This document shows, piece by piece, positions 23,260-32,022 of a stretch of DNA of 64,000 nt. Below the pieces are notes generated by a model that was given only the letters and a program-made list of their open reading frames with translations, did not search any database and was not told the DNA's origin. The stretch spans positions 6,208-70,207 of the forward strand of contig DFNH01000018.1 in assembly GCA_002375985.1 (NCBI GenBank), in the 5' to 3' direction. How positions within the stretch are numbered: position 1 is the stretch's first letter; each line of letters starts with the position of its first letter. A program made the translations under genes and the position numbers. The DNA comes from Firmicutes bacterium UBA3572. Lineage in GTDB: Bacteria; Bacillota; Desulfotomaculia; Desulfotomaculales; Desulforudaceae.

Positions 23260-24309
23260 ATGGTTCTTGAACTGCTGCTGGCCGGGTTGTTGGCCTTACA
23301 GGATTATATCGCCTTGCACGTGTTGACCTGCCTCGTCCCGGCCTTTCTGTTGGCCGGGGGACTGGTCACCTTTATCAACCGCCAGGCGATCCTGAGTCTT
23401 TTTGGGGCAAAGGCCGGCAAGCCCAAGGCCTTTTCCCTGGCCGGTGTTTCCAGCTTCGCCCTGGCGGCCTGTTCGTGCACGGTGATACCGGTAGCCAGTG
23501 GGCTTTACTTTAGCGGTGCCGGCATCGGGGTGGCGTTTATCATCTTGTGGGTGGCCCCGGCGGCGAATGTCTTGGCCCTGGTATACACCGGGGCGATCTT
23601 GGGCGGCGAGATGGTGTTAGCCCGGGTGGCGGCCGCCCTGCTGGTGGCTTTTGCCGTTGGTTACGTTATGAGCACCGTTTTCAAAGGAAAAACCGGAGCG
23701 GTACCGCACTGGCCGCCGACGGCGAGCCCAGAAAGCGGAAAGATCATTGAAACCAGGTATCTGGTGTTGTTTTTGCTGATCCTTCTTTCTCTGTTACTTC
23801 CCAACTATTTGATCAGGGAAGGCCCTTACCTGGATAAGGTTCTGCTTTGGAGTGCACTCACCCTGGTGATGGTGGCTTACGCCTGGCGGATGCTTTCCTG
23901 GGACAGCATCACCGAGTGGCTCCGGGAAACTTGGTGGTTCGTGCGGATTATCACCCCGCTGCTACTGGGTGGCGTCTTCCTGGTGGGCGTGATTGGGGCG
24001 GTGCTGCCGGAGCAGTGGATCCAGAGCTGGCTCGGCGGGAACGGGCTTTTGGCCTGTTTCCTGGCCACTTTCATTGGCGCGGTCAGTTACTTCGCCACCA
24101 TGACCGAGGCACCCTTTGTAGACATGCTGATGGGCGTGGGAATGGGGAAAGGACCTGCCCTGGCCCTGCTGCTGGCCGGTCCGGGTTTGAGCCTGCCCAA
24201 TTGGTTGGCCATCGCCAGGGTGTTCGGCATCAGACCGGCACTGGTCTACGTACCTACCATCATTGTGCTGGCCACCCTGGCCGGTTGGGTTTTCGGAAAC
24301 CTGGCGTAA
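23260..24309 (+). CDS. arsP: ArsP/DUF318-type permease
   Basis: The 349-residue membrane protein has two related halves of about four spans each. The first carries AACSCTVIPVASGLYFSGAGIG and WVAPAANVLALVYTGA, and the second VSYFATMTEAPFVDMLMGVGMGKG with PGLSLPNWLAIARV. These are the DUF318 (YraQ/ArsP) motifs, including the conserved cysteine pair. ArsP exports trivalent organoarsenicals. The upstream ArsR gene supports a metalloid-efflux role, though DUF318 proteins with other substrates exist. The ATG follows GGGAGGG at 11 bases. Confidence 0.82.
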   Translation: MVLELLLAGLLALQDYIALHVLTCLVPAFLLAGGLVTFINRQAILSLFGAKAGKPKAFSLAGVSSFALAACSCTVIPVASGLYFSGAGIGVAFIILWVAPAANVLALVYTGAILGGEMVLARVAAALLVAFAVGYVMSTVFKGKTGAVPHWPPTASPESGKIIETRYLVLFLLILLSLLLPNYLIREGPYLDKVLLWSALTLVMVAYAWRMLSWDSITEWLRETWWFVRIITPLLLGGVFLVGVIGAVLPEQWIQSWLGGNGLLACFLATFIGAVSYFATMTEAPFVDMLMGVGMGKGPALALLLAGPGLSLPNWLAIARVFGIRPALVYVPTIIVLATLAGWVFGNLA

Positions 24310-24344
24310 ATTTCCTGCCGCGGCTGCTTGCGGGGGTGACGATG

Positions 24345-26123
24345 TCAGGATTTGTGCTGGCTGAGGTTTGCGGCGGTGTCGGCGGCGGGGAGGGTGAACC
24401 AGAACGTGGACCCTGTCCCCGGTTCGCTCGCGGCGCCGACCACGCCGCCCTGCGCCTCCACGATCTGTTTGACGATGGCCAGCCCGAGCCCGGTGCCGCC
24501 CGACTCCCGGGTCCGTGATTTTTCAACCCTGTAAAAACGTTCCCAGATGTGGGGTAGGTCGGCCGGTGGAATGCCCGGACCCTGGTCCTGAACGGTGACC
24601 GTTATTTTATTGTCCGGCTGTTCCTTGGCCGTGATACGGATTTTGCTTCGGGGAGGGGAAAAGCGGACGGCGTTTTCAACCAGATTGGTGAGCACCTGCT
24701 CCAGCCGGCTCTCGTTGGCCAGCAGCGGTGGCAGATTATCGGGTATTTCGGCGTTGATGACCAACTGTTTTTCTTCCAAGGCGGGTCGCAGATTGACCTC
24801 TACGCGGCCCAGTACGTCCCGGATGTCCACGGCGTGCTGTTCCCAATCGGTGCGACCGGCCTCAATCGCGGCCAAGTCCAGGAGATCCCGGACCAGGCGG
24901 CTCATCCGCAAAGTCTGGCGGTGGGCGGCCTGGAGATACCGTTCCCGGGCCTCGGCTTCGGAAATCACCCCGTCGATCAGCCCCTCGATGATGCCCTGCA
25001 CGGCGGTGAGAGGGGTGCGCAACTCGTGCGAGACGTTGGCCACAAAGTCCCGGCGCATCTGTTCCAGGCGGCGGAGGGCGGTGATGTCCTGAAGTACGGC
25101 CACGGCGCCGAAAACCGTACCGTCCGGGTGGCGCAGAGGGGAACACCGGGCTAGAATGCAAGCCCCCCGCAGTTCGAACTCGGCGGACTGCTCCTGGCCC
25201 GTGGACAGCACCTGTTCGAAAAGGGTGGGCAGTTCCGGGGCAGGTAGCGACTGGTTCGCCGGTGGGGAATTGTTCCCGGCGCCAAACCCCAGCGTGTTCC
25301 GGGCGGGGGCGTTGGCCAGGAGTACCCGTCCAGCGGTGTCCACGGCGACTACGCCCTCGGCCATGTTGGCCACGATGCTTTCCAGTTTTTCTTTTTCCCG
25401 GGCCAGTTCGCCCACGGAACGGTCCAGGGAGTCGGCCAGCCGGTTGAGGTTTTCCGCTAACTGCCCGACTTCGTCGCGTCCGGTGACGGTCACCCGCCGG
25501 TTGAAATTGCCCCGGGCCATTTCCACGGAAATCCGGCTCATTTCCCGTAGCGGCGCGGATAGGGAACGGGAAAACCAGAGGCTGAAAGCGGCGGCTAGGA
25601 GCACGGCCACGCCTGCCGCCGCGAGGGTGATGCGGCGCACCGCCGCCACCGTGGCGTCCAGGTCGGCGATGGGGGCGAAAAGCAGTACCGCACCGTTGAT
25701 CTCGCCGTCTGCACCCGCGATCGGCGCGGCCACTGCCAGGACTTCTCTTTCGACCGCGGGTAGCACCTGCCGAACGGAAATCGTTTCCCCGGCCAAAAGT
25801 CGGGCCGCTTCTTCGGTTCCCAACCAGGCGCGCCGTCCGGGCCCGCGGCCGTGGTGTCCGAATTCGAATTGCTGGCGGTCGAGTACTACCATGCGCTCCC
25901 CCAGCGCGAACAGGGGTTTGACGGGCGTAAGCGCGGTGCCTGGCGGATACGATTGGTCCGCCAGAGCGTTGGCAATCTGTTGGGCCTCTCGGAGCATTTC
26001 CCTTTCTTTGGCGGTGAAGTAGTAGTCTGCAAACAGGTAGGACGTAGCCAGATGCACAGTGGCCAGGGTGATCAGGATTACCGCTAGGTAGGAACCGAAA
26101 ATCCGTTCAAAGATACCGGACAT
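24345..26123 (-). CDS. Membrane sensor histidine kinase
   Basis: This 592-residue kinase has a first membrane span near residues 10-30, an extracellular sensor region of about 130 residues, a second span (ITLAAAGVAVLLAAAFSLWF) and a HAMP linker. A PAS domain with LESIVANMAEGVVAVD follows, then HisKA with FVANVSHELRTPLTAVQ (phospho-acceptor His) and an HATPase with NLVENAVRFSPP, QGPGIP and GGTGLGLAIVKQI. The layout is that of PhoR/ResE/WalK-type kinases. It starts 4 bp after the response-regulator stop on the same strand. The presence of a Spy/CpxP-like gene upstream suggests an envelope-stress signal, which is inference. Confidence 0.92.
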   Translation of the reverse strand: MSGIFERIFGSYLAVILITLATVHLATSYLFADYYFTAKEREMLREAQQIANALADQSYPPGTALTPVKPLFALGERMVVLDRQQFEFGHHGRGPGRRAWLGTEEAARLLAGETISVRQVLPAVEREVLAVAAPIAGADGEINGAVLLFAPIADLDATVAAVRRITLAAAGVAVLLAAAFSLWFSRSLSAPLREMSRISVEMARGNFNRRVTVTGRDEVGQLAENLNRLADSLDRSVGELAREKEKLESIVANMAEGVVAVDTAGRVLLANAPARNTLGFGAGNNSPPANQSLPAPELPTLFEQVLSTGQEQSAEFELRGACILARCSPLRHPDGTVFGAVAVLQDITALRRLEQMRRDFVANVSHELRTPLTAVQGIIEGLIDGVISEAEARERYLQAAHRQTLRMSRLVRDLLDLAAIEAGRTDWEQHAVDIRDVLGRVEVNLRPALEEKQLVINAEIPDNLPPLLANESRLEQVLTNLVENAVRFSPPRSKIRITAKEQPDNKITVTVQDQGPGIPPADLPHIWERFYRVEKSRTRESGGTGLGLAIVKQIVEAQGGVVGAASEPGTGSTFWFTLPAADTAANLSQHKS

Positions 26124-26127
26124 TTGC

Positions 26128-26805
26128 CTACACCTCAAATTTGTAGCCGAGACCCCAGACCGTCTTCAGGTAGCTTTGACCGGTGCCCCGGAGTTTTTCC
26201 CGGAGCCGTTTGATGTGGGTGTCTACGGTGCGGGTGTCGCCGGAAAACTCATATCCCCAGACGGCGGACAAAAGCTGCTCCCGGTTAAAAACGCGGCGGG
26301 GTCGGGAGGCCAGAAATACGAGCAGTTCGAACTCCTTGGGTGTCAGCGGGATCTCGCGGCCGTTAACCTCCACCCGGTGGGCGGCGGTGTCAATGGTCAG
26401 TCCCGGGTAACGCAGTACCTGGCCAGGATCGGTGGCGGGACCGCTGCGGCGCAGTACGGCCTTGACCCGGGCCACCAGTTCCCGGGGGCTGAACGGTTTG
26501 GTGACGTAGTCGTCGGCCCCCAGTTCCAGGCCGAGTACCCGGTCGTATTCCTCACCCTTAGCGGAAAGGATAATGATGGGCACGGATTGGTATTGCCGGA
26601 TCTCGCGGCACACAGTCCAGCCGTCTTTCTTGGGCAGCATAATGTCCAGAATCACCAGGTCGGGGTTTTCCGATCGAATCATCTCCAAGGCTTCCTCGCC
26701 GTCAACAGCGCTGACCACCCGGAAGCCCTCCTTTTGCAGGTACAGACTGGCCACGTCGCGGACGGTCTGCTCGTCCTCCACGATCAGGATTACGCCGGCG
26801 TGCAC
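26128..26805 (-). CDS. OmpR/PhoB-family response regulator
   Basis: The 225-residue regulator has a receiver domain with VILIVEDEQTVRD and the phospho-acceptor Asp in LVILDIMLPKKDG, plus the conserved Thr/Ser and Lys in IILSAKGEEYD and DDYVTKPFSPREL. A winged-helix output domain follows, with PLTPKEFELLVFLASRP and DTRTVDTHIKRLREKL. The GTG at 26805 follows GGAGGAGGG, which decides the start over a longer frame. It is followed immediately by its histidine kinase. Two DnaA boxes lie 39-64 bp upstream of the start, in its leader or promoter. Confidence 0.92.
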   Translation of the reverse strand: MHAGVILIVEDEQTVRDVASLYLQKEGFRVVSAVDGEEALEMIRSENPDLVILDIMLPKKDGWTVCREIRQYQSVPIIILSAKGEEYDRVLGLELGADDYVTKPFSPRELVARVKAVLRRSGPATDPGQVLRYPGLTIDTAAHRVEVNGREIPLTPKEFELLVFLASRPRRVFNREQLLSAVWGYEFSGDTRTVDTHIKRLREKLRGTGQSYLKTVWGLGYKFEV

Positions 26806-26843
26806 GCCCAACCCTCCTCCATCAAAAAGGGACAGGCATATTT

Positions 26844-26869
26844 TGTGGATAACTTCCTGCTTATCCACA
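26844..26869. promoter_or_regulatory. Pair of perfect inverted DnaA boxes
   Basis: TGTGGATAA (26844-26852) and TTATCCACA (26861-26869) are both exact matches to the consensus DnaA box, on opposite strands and separated by 8 bp. They lie just upstream of the response-regulator gene. DnaA could regulate this operon, or the sites could titrate DnaA. Confidence 0.75.
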
Positions 26870-26962
26870 GAAGAGAAGAAATCAGTCCCTAATATAAATT
26901 GATTTGATGGTTTCAGTGTACACCAACTTCCCAGCGGGCACAAACAGCATGGTAAAAGGGAA

Positions 26963-26990
26963 CGGGGGGCAGGTCAGAACCTGCCCCCCG
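26963..26990 (-). terminator. Terminator behind the Spy-like gene
   Basis: CGGGGGGCAGGT and ACCTGCCCCCCG form a perfect 12-bp stem with a 4-base loop, between the Spy-like gene and the response regulator. On the minus strand it is followed by TTCCCTTTTACC. Confidence 0.7.
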
Positions 26991-27012
26991 TTGACTCTTT
27001 GGCTAGTCACCA

Positions 27013-27498
27013 TTACCGCCAGGGGCCGCCTTTAGCACGTGGGGTAGCGCTTAGTGGCCCTTCGGGGTTGAGGCAAGGGCCACCGCGGCGGATCTGGGGC
27101 CACTTGGCCAGCTGTTCCTCGGTAAGTACGCCCTGCAACTGTGTCCGGAACTCGATAGCTTCCTGCCGCAGTTGTTCCCGGAGTTCGCCGGCCTTGTCGA
27201 TCTGCGCCTGGACGCGGGCCTGATCGGCGTCAGGGTTCCAGCGCTGCATTTGCAGTTCCTGACGGGTGGCGCGCAACTGGTCCCGGATCTTATTGGTCTT
27301 GGCGAAGTGTTGGCGGTACAACTCCTGGATCTGGGCGGACTGCTCCTGGGTTATCCCGAGTTCCTGGGCGAAATTGGCCCACCCGTCGGCACCAATGCCG
27401 CGGCCGCCGAAGCCCTGCCCCCAGGCCGCTAAAGCTACCTGGGCCGCGGCGAACACCAGCACCAGGGCCAGCGTGAGCGGAATAATGAAGCGCCGCAA
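27013..27498 (-). CDS. Spy/CpxP-like exported protein
   Basis: This 161-residue protein has a signal peptide (FIIPLTLALVLVFAAAQVALA) and a helical hairpin with two LTxxQ-like motifs, LGITQEQSAQIQELY and GVLTEEQLAKWPQ. They are separated by a charged coiled region rich in Gln and Arg. These are features of the Spy/CpxP/ZraP group of periplasmic or extracytoplasmic chaperones and metal-stress proteins. The TTG start follows an ideal AGGAGGTGA. It is upstream of, and on the same strand as, a two-component system, echoing the cpxP-cpxRA arrangement of Gram-negatives. A direct link is unproven. Confidence 0.78.
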   Translation of the reverse strand: MRRFIIPLTLALVLVFAAAQVALAAWGQGFGGRGIGADGWANFAQELGITQEQSAQIQELYRQHFAKTNKIRDQLRATRQELQMQRWNPDADQARVQAQIDKAGELREQLRQEAIEFRTQLQGVLTEEQLAKWPQIRRGGPCLNPEGPLSATPRAKGGPWR

Positions 27499-27857
27499 AA
27501 AATCACCTCCTAATCTTAAAAGTTTTCTTCGTCCATAAAGTATAACCGTCAAATGTGGCCGAATTGTGAACAAGTGCAAACAAAAGTGCGAACGATTGGT
27601 AGTCTGGAACGGTGATATCCTGTTGGTGGCCTTGCGGTCGGAAGCAAGGCCTGGAAAAAGAGGGCTGAGATGGGCCGGTGTGTATGTTAATTGTTACCGG
27701 GAAGCCTGTCCAATCGACCTTTTGTTGCTGGACGAAAGCATTGACGTCCTTTTTATCCGGGCCAACCTTTTCGATGACCCATGATGTCGTACCTCTTTTA
27801 AGTTTGGGAGGAAATATGGTAGGATGAGGTAGATTCTGCAAGTGGAGGTAAGCATAC
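27499..27857. other. Divergent intergenic region before moeA
   Basis: About 360 bp between the minus-strand Spy-like gene and the plus-strand moeA gene. A 72-codon plus-strand frame lies inside it but lacks a ribosome binding site and has no recognisable motif. Promoters for both directions are expected; I see only a weak TATACT near 27540 on the minus strand. Confidence 0.5.
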
Positions 27858-29072
27858 TTGGATCTTTTTCGGGCTTACGTGATCGCCGATGCCCTTGCGA
27901 TCCTGCGCGACCACGTCCGGCTAGAGACGCCGGCAGAGCGCGTGGGCCTGCGGGAGGCGTTTCAGCGGACGCTAGCCGAGGACGTTTTCGCTCCGGAGGA
28001 CGTGCCGGCGTTCGACCGGGCGACCATGGACGGGTACGCGGTGCGGGCACAAGATACTTTCGGTGCTTCCGAAGGATTGCCGGCTTACCTGGACGTTGCC
28101 GGCGAGGTGCTGATGGGACAGGCCCCGCGGGGCCGGCTAGAGGCGGGCCAGGCATTTCGGATTGCCACCGGCGGCATGTTGCCGCAAGGCGCTGATGCCG
28201 TAGTGATGGTCGAATACACGGAGGAACTGGATGAGCGGACCATCGGGGTCGTCCGCCCGGTGGCACCGGGCGAGAATATCATCCGGCGCGGTGACGACTT
28301 GGCCAGTGGCACGCTTTTGCTGCCGCGGGGGCATCGCTTGCGGTCTCAGGACGTGGGGCTTTTGGCCGCGGCCGGAGTGAACACCGTCTTAACCCGGCGG
28401 CCGCCCAGAGTCGGCATCATTACTACCGGCGATGAGGTGGTCCCGGTGGACCGGACGCCTGGACCGGGCCAGGTGCGGGACGTAAATTCTTACACTTTGA
28501 GCGGCCAAGTTCGCGAGTACGGCGGTGAACCGGTGATGTACGGTATCATCGGCGACGATTTCGAAACTCTGGCCGCGGTGGTGCGCCGGGCATTGGACGA
28601 GACCGAGGCCGTGCTGATCTCGGGTGGTAGTTCGGTAGGGCGGCGGGACGTCACCGCGGCGGTGGTGGCCAGCCTGGGTTCTCCAGGTGTGCTGTTTCAC
28701 GGTCTGGCGGTGCGTCCCGGAAAGCCGACCATTGGTGCCGTGATTGGCCACAAGCTGGTGCTGGGCCTGCCTGGACATCCGGTATCGGCCATGGTGGTCT
28801 TCAGTTTGCTAGGCCGCCCCCTATTGGACCCCGGTTTCCGGCGGTTTCCGGTACGGGCACGGATTACACGGGCACTCAGTTCTCCGGCCGGTAAGGAGGA
28901 CTGGGTGCGCGTCCGGCTGGACTGGGGTGAGGGGGGAGAACTCATCGCCGACCCCATTGCGGGTAAGTCGGGCCTGATCGCCACCATGGTGCGGGCGGAC
29001 GGCCTGGCGCGTATCCCTCTGGAAAGCCGGGGCGTTGCGGCCGGGGATGAAGTAGAAGTAATACCCTTTTAG
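27858..29072 (+). CDS. moeA: Molybdopterin molybdotransferase
   Basis: The 404-residue enzyme inserts molybdate into adenylylated molybdopterin. Visible MoeA motifs are PAFDRATMDGYAVRA, ATGGMLPQGADAVVMVE, GDEVV in domain III, ISGGSSVGRRD and the substrate loop VLGLPGHPVSAMVVF. Length and all domains match the family. The TTG start follows GGAGG at 9 bases. It heads a run of molybdenum-cofactor genes; the next one is a second MoeA with an extra domain. Two MoeA copies often mean separate routes for molybdenum and tungsten, which is family knowledge and not seen here. Confidence 0.93.
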   Translation: MDLFRAYVIADALAILRDHVRLETPAERVGLREAFQRTLAEDVFAPEDVPAFDRATMDGYAVRAQDTFGASEGLPAYLDVAGEVLMGQAPRGRLEAGQAFRIATGGMLPQGADAVVMVEYTEELDERTIGVVRPVAPGENIIRRGDDLASGTLLLPRGHRLRSQDVGLLAAAGVNTVLTRRPPRVGIITTGDEVVPVDRTPGPGQVRDVNSYTLSGQVREYGGEPVMYGIIGDDFETLAAVVRRALDETEAVLISGGSSVGRRDVTAAVVASLGSPGVLFHGLAVRPGKPTIGAVIGHKLVLGLPGHPVSAMVVFSLLGRPLLDPGFRRFPVRARITRALSSPAGKEDWVRVRLDWGEGGELIADPIAGKSGLIATMVRADGLARIPLESRGVAAGDEVEVIPF

Positions 29073-29092
29073 CTCCACGGAGGCGGGCAGAT

Positions 29093-31018
29093 GTGAAAAG
29101 AAAAGTATATCTTTCCGAACAGCCCCTGGAGGAGGCAAGGCAGAAATACCTGGAACACCTTGATCAACAGGGGGCGCTTGTTCCGGGGCCTCCAGAGGAA
29201 ATCGCCGCTGCGGATGCGGTGGGGCGGGTGACCGCCGCGCCGGTGTTTGCCGCCGTTTCCTCGCCCCATTTCCACGCTGCGGCCATGGATGGGGTGGCGG
29301 TGCGCGCCCGGGACACTTTCGGCGCCAGTGAAACCACTCCTCTCACGCTCCGGCTGGGGCCTACGGTTCAGGTGGTGGATACCGGCGATCCGCTGCCGGA
29401 AAACTGCGACGCGGTGATCATGATAGAGGACGTGCATTGGACCGGCGAGGATACTTTTGAGATTTTCGCTGCCGCCTTTCCGTGGCAGCACGTGCGGGTA
29501 ATGGGCGAGGACTTGGTGGCCACGGAGATGATTGTTCCCGCCAACCACGTGATCCGCCCGGTGGACGTGGGGGGTTTGCTCGCCGGTGGTGTCGTGCGGG
29601 TCAAGGTGCACCCGCGGCCGCGGGTGGCCTTTATTCCCACCGGAACCGAGGTGGTGGAACCTGGCGGGCCACTTCGTCCGGGGGATATTGTTGAGTATAA
29701 CAGCCGCGTGTTAGGTGCACTGGTGCGCGAGTGGGGCGCCGATTTTATGCGCTACGACATCGTGCCGGACGACTACGACCGGTTGCGAACGGTCCTGGAT
29801 GCAGCCGTGGACGCGTCGGACCTGGTGATCATAAACGCCGGGGCCTCGGCCGGGCGGGAGGATTTCAGCGCCCACCTGATTGAGGATTTGGGCCGGGTGC
29901 TGGTCCACGGCGTGGGCATCAAACCGGGTAAGCCGGTGATCTTGGGGGAAATCCGCGGCAAGCCGGTTTTTGGCATTCCCGGGTACCCGGTGTCCGCCGT
30001 GTTGAACTGCGAACTGTTCGTGCGTCCGGTGATTTACGCCAAGCTGGGGCGTGCGGTACCGCCCCGGCCTCGGGTGTCGGCCCTGCTTTCCCGGCGCGTG
30101 GTTTCCCCGATGGGGGTGGATGAGTTTGTGCGGGTAAAGCTGGGCAAGGTGGGAGACAAGATCATCTGCACTCCTTTAGGCCGGGGGGCCGGATTGATCC
30201 TGACTTTGATCCGGGCAGACGGGCTGCTCGTGGTGCCCCGCCTACAGGAGGGATTTGAAGCCGGCCAGACCGTGGATGTAGAACTCCTGCGACCGCTGTC
30301 CGAGATCGAAGAAACGACGGTGGTGATCGGCAGCCACGATATCGCGCTGGACGTCCTGGCCAACCACCTGAAGGTAAAATTTCCGGAGGCGTCGCTTTCT
30401 TCGGCCCACGCGGGTAGCCTGGGCGGACTTTTGGCCCTGCGTCGTGGCGAAGCGCACGTGGCGGGTACCCACTTGCTGGATGAGACTACAGGGGAGTACA
30501 ACGTGTCTTACATCCAAAAACACCTCCCTGGCCGGGGGGTGGTGCTGGTGAACCTGGCCTACCGGGAGCAGGGGTTTATTGTGGCTCCCGGCAATCCGCT
30601 GGGAATTAAGGGTTTTGAAGATTTGGCACGGGAAGGTGTTCGCTTCGTCAACCGGCAGCGGGGTGCTGGTACCCGGGTGTTGTTGGATTATCACCTCCGT
30701 CTCCGGGGAATCGGGCCGGATCGGGTCTGCGGGTATGAGCGCGAGGAATACACCCACATGGCTGTAGCGGCGGCCGTAGCCGGAGGCACGGCCGACTGCG
30801 GCTTAGGCATTCGGGCGGCGGCAAGTGCTCTGGGGCTCGATTTTGTACCGGTGGCCGAGGAGCGTTACGATCTCTGCATCCTGAAGGAGTACTGGGACCA
30901 ACCGGTGGTGGGACGGCTTCTGGAAGTCATCCGTGACCCGCGGTTCCAGGCCGATGTATATGCCTTGGGCGGCTACGACCTGCGGGATTGCGGCAGGATA
31001 ATGTGGGAGCAGGAATAA
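29093..31018 (+). CDS. MoeA fused to a periplasmic-binding-like domain
   Basis: Residues 1-400 of this 641-residue protein are a second MoeA (FHAAAMDGVAVRARDTFG, NCDAVIMIEDV, INAGASAGREDFS, GIPGYPVSAVLNCE). Residues about 415-641 are a PBP_like_2 domain: TTVVIGSHDIALDVLANHL, LGGLLALRRGEAHVAGTHLL, NRQRGAGTRVLLDY and ADCGLGIRAAAS. This binding-protein fold resembles the ModE/TupA-like sensor domain and probably binds an oxyanion or cofactor intermediate, feeding or regulating the MoeA part. The fusion is known in archaea and anaerobes. The GTG start lies 20 bp after moeA, with GGAGG upstream. Confidence 0.88.
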   Translation: MKRKVYLSEQPLEEARQKYLEHLDQQGALVPGPPEEIAAADAVGRVTAAPVFAAVSSPHFHAAAMDGVAVRARDTFGASETTPLTLRLGPTVQVVDTGDPLPENCDAVIMIEDVHWTGEDTFEIFAAAFPWQHVRVMGEDLVATEMIVPANHVIRPVDVGGLLAGGVVRVKVHPRPRVAFIPTGTEVVEPGGPLRPGDIVEYNSRVLGALVREWGADFMRYDIVPDDYDRLRTVLDAAVDASDLVIINAGASAGREDFSAHLIEDLGRVLVHGVGIKPGKPVILGEIRGKPVFGIPGYPVSAVLNCELFVRPVIYAKLGRAVPPRPRVSALLSRRVVSPMGVDEFVRVKLGKVGDKIICTPLGRGAGLILTLIRADGLLVVPRLQEGFEAGQTVDVELLRPLSEIEETTVVIGSHDIALDVLANHLKVKFPEASLSSAHAGSLGGLLALRRGEAHVAGTHLLDETTGEYNVSYIQKHLPGRGVVLVNLAYREQGFIVAPGNPLGIKGFEDLAREGVRFVNRQRGAGTRVLLDYHLRLRGIGPDRVCGYEREEYTHMAVAAAVAGGTADCGLGIRAAASALGLDFVPVAEERYDLCILKEYWDQPVVGRLLEVIRDPRFQADVYALGGYDLRDCGRIMWEQE

Positions 31019-31093
31019 GGTTTCTAGTGTCGAAATCAAAAGCAGGGTTGGGTTAGCCGCTTGTGTTTTGCCGGCTCGGAGGTGTAATAACGC

Positions 31094-31597
31094 GTGTCCG
31101 GATTTTCCCACGTTGATGGATACGGCAAGGTGAGAATGGTGGAGATAACCGCTAAACCGACTACCGTGCGTGAGGCGGTGGCCCGGGGGGCGGTGACTAT
31201 GCAGCCGGAAACCCTGCGGCAGATACTGAACAACCAGGTAGCCAAGGGTGAAGTCCTGGCAGTGGCCCGCACGGCCGGGATCATGGCGGCCAAGGAGACC
31301 GCCCGCCTTATTCCATTGTGCCATTCATTGCTTCTCACCGTAGTAGAGGTTCACTTCCGGCCGGACGAAGCCGCTTCCCGGCTGGAAATCGAAGCTCGGG
31401 TGAGGGCGACCGGGCAGACCGGGGTGGAAATGGAGGCTTTAACAGCTGTCGGGGTGGCCGCCCTGACGGTTTACGACATGTGTAAGGCGGTGGACCGAGA
31501 AATGGTGATCGGGGATATCCGCTTGGTTTCCAAGTCCGGGGGACAAAGCGGCCGGTTCGAAAGAGAGGGGGAGGTGCCTTGGCCGGAAAGATTGTAG
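31094..31597 (+). CDS. moaC: Cyclic pyranopterin monophosphate synthase
   Basis: The 167-residue enzyme acts with MoaA to convert GTP to cyclic pyranopterin monophosphate. MoaC motifs are FSHVDGYGKVRMVEI, ETARLIPLCHSLLLTVVEV (with the conserved His) and TGVEMEALTAVGVAALTVYDMCKAVD, with KSGGQSG near the end. The GTG start follows GGAGGTG. The last 19 bp overlap the MOSC gene, indicating co-translation. No moaA is in the window. Confidence 0.94.
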   Translation: MSGFSHVDGYGKVRMVEITAKPTTVREAVARGAVTMQPETLRQILNNQVAKGEVLAVARTAGIMAAKETARLIPLCHSLLLTVVEVHFRPDEAASRLEIEARVRATGQTGVEMEALTAVGVAALTVYDMCKAVDREMVIGDIRLVSKSGGQSGRFEREGEVPWPERL

Positions 31598-32022
31598 CAG
31601 TATGTACCAGTGAGACCAAGGGTGTGCGCAAGCACAATGTCGGCCGGGCCTATCTGCGGGCTGGATTAGGCCTCGTGGGCGATGCTCACGCCGGCCCCTG
31701 GCACCGCCAGGTCAGCCTTCTAGCCATGGAGAGCATTGAGCAAATGCGGGCGAAAGGTCTGGATGTAGGCCCCGGAGACTTTGCCGAGAACCTGACTACG
31801 GAGGGTCTTGAACTGCATAGCCTGCCTGTGGGCACCCGCTTGCGAATCGGCCCCGAGGTGGTCGGTGAGGTTACCCAGATCGGTAAGAAATGCCACACCG
31901 GGTGTGCTGTTTTCCAACAGGTGGGAGACTGCATTATGCCCCGCCAGGGCATCTTCGTCAGGGTGCTGCAGAGCGGGTACGTTAAGGTAGGGGATGACAT
32001 CGAGGTGCTGCCTGATGTTTAA
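31579..32022 (+). CDS. MOSC-domain sulfur-carrier protein
   Basis: This 147-residue single-domain MOSC protein has GLVGDAHAGPWHRQVSLLAMESI, PGDFAENLTTEGLEL and IGKKCHTGCAVFQQVGDC. The conserved cysteine of MOSC domains lies in the KKCHTGC segment. MOSC proteins are thought to carry or insert sulfur in molybdenum-cofactor chemistry (the C-terminal domain of Moco sulfurases). Its start overlaps moaC by 19 bp and its stop overlaps the mog start by 8 bp, so it is embedded in the Moco operon. Confidence 0.88.
   Translation: MAGKIVAVCTSETKGVRKHNVGRAYLRAGLGLVGDAHAGPWHRQVSLLAMESIEQMRAKGLDVGPGDFAENLTTEGLELHSLPVGTRLRIGPEVVGEVTQIGKKCHTGCAVFQQVGDCIMPRQGIFVRVLQSGYVKVGDDIEVLPDV

Noticed and set aside
26844..26869. 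Chromosomal replication origin
   Set aside because: Two DnaA boxes only; no dnaA/dnaN genes, AT-rich unwinding element or larger box cluster.
27566..27784. 72-codon frame upstream of moeA
   Set aside because: No ribosome binding site or recognisable motif; lies in a divergent promoter region.
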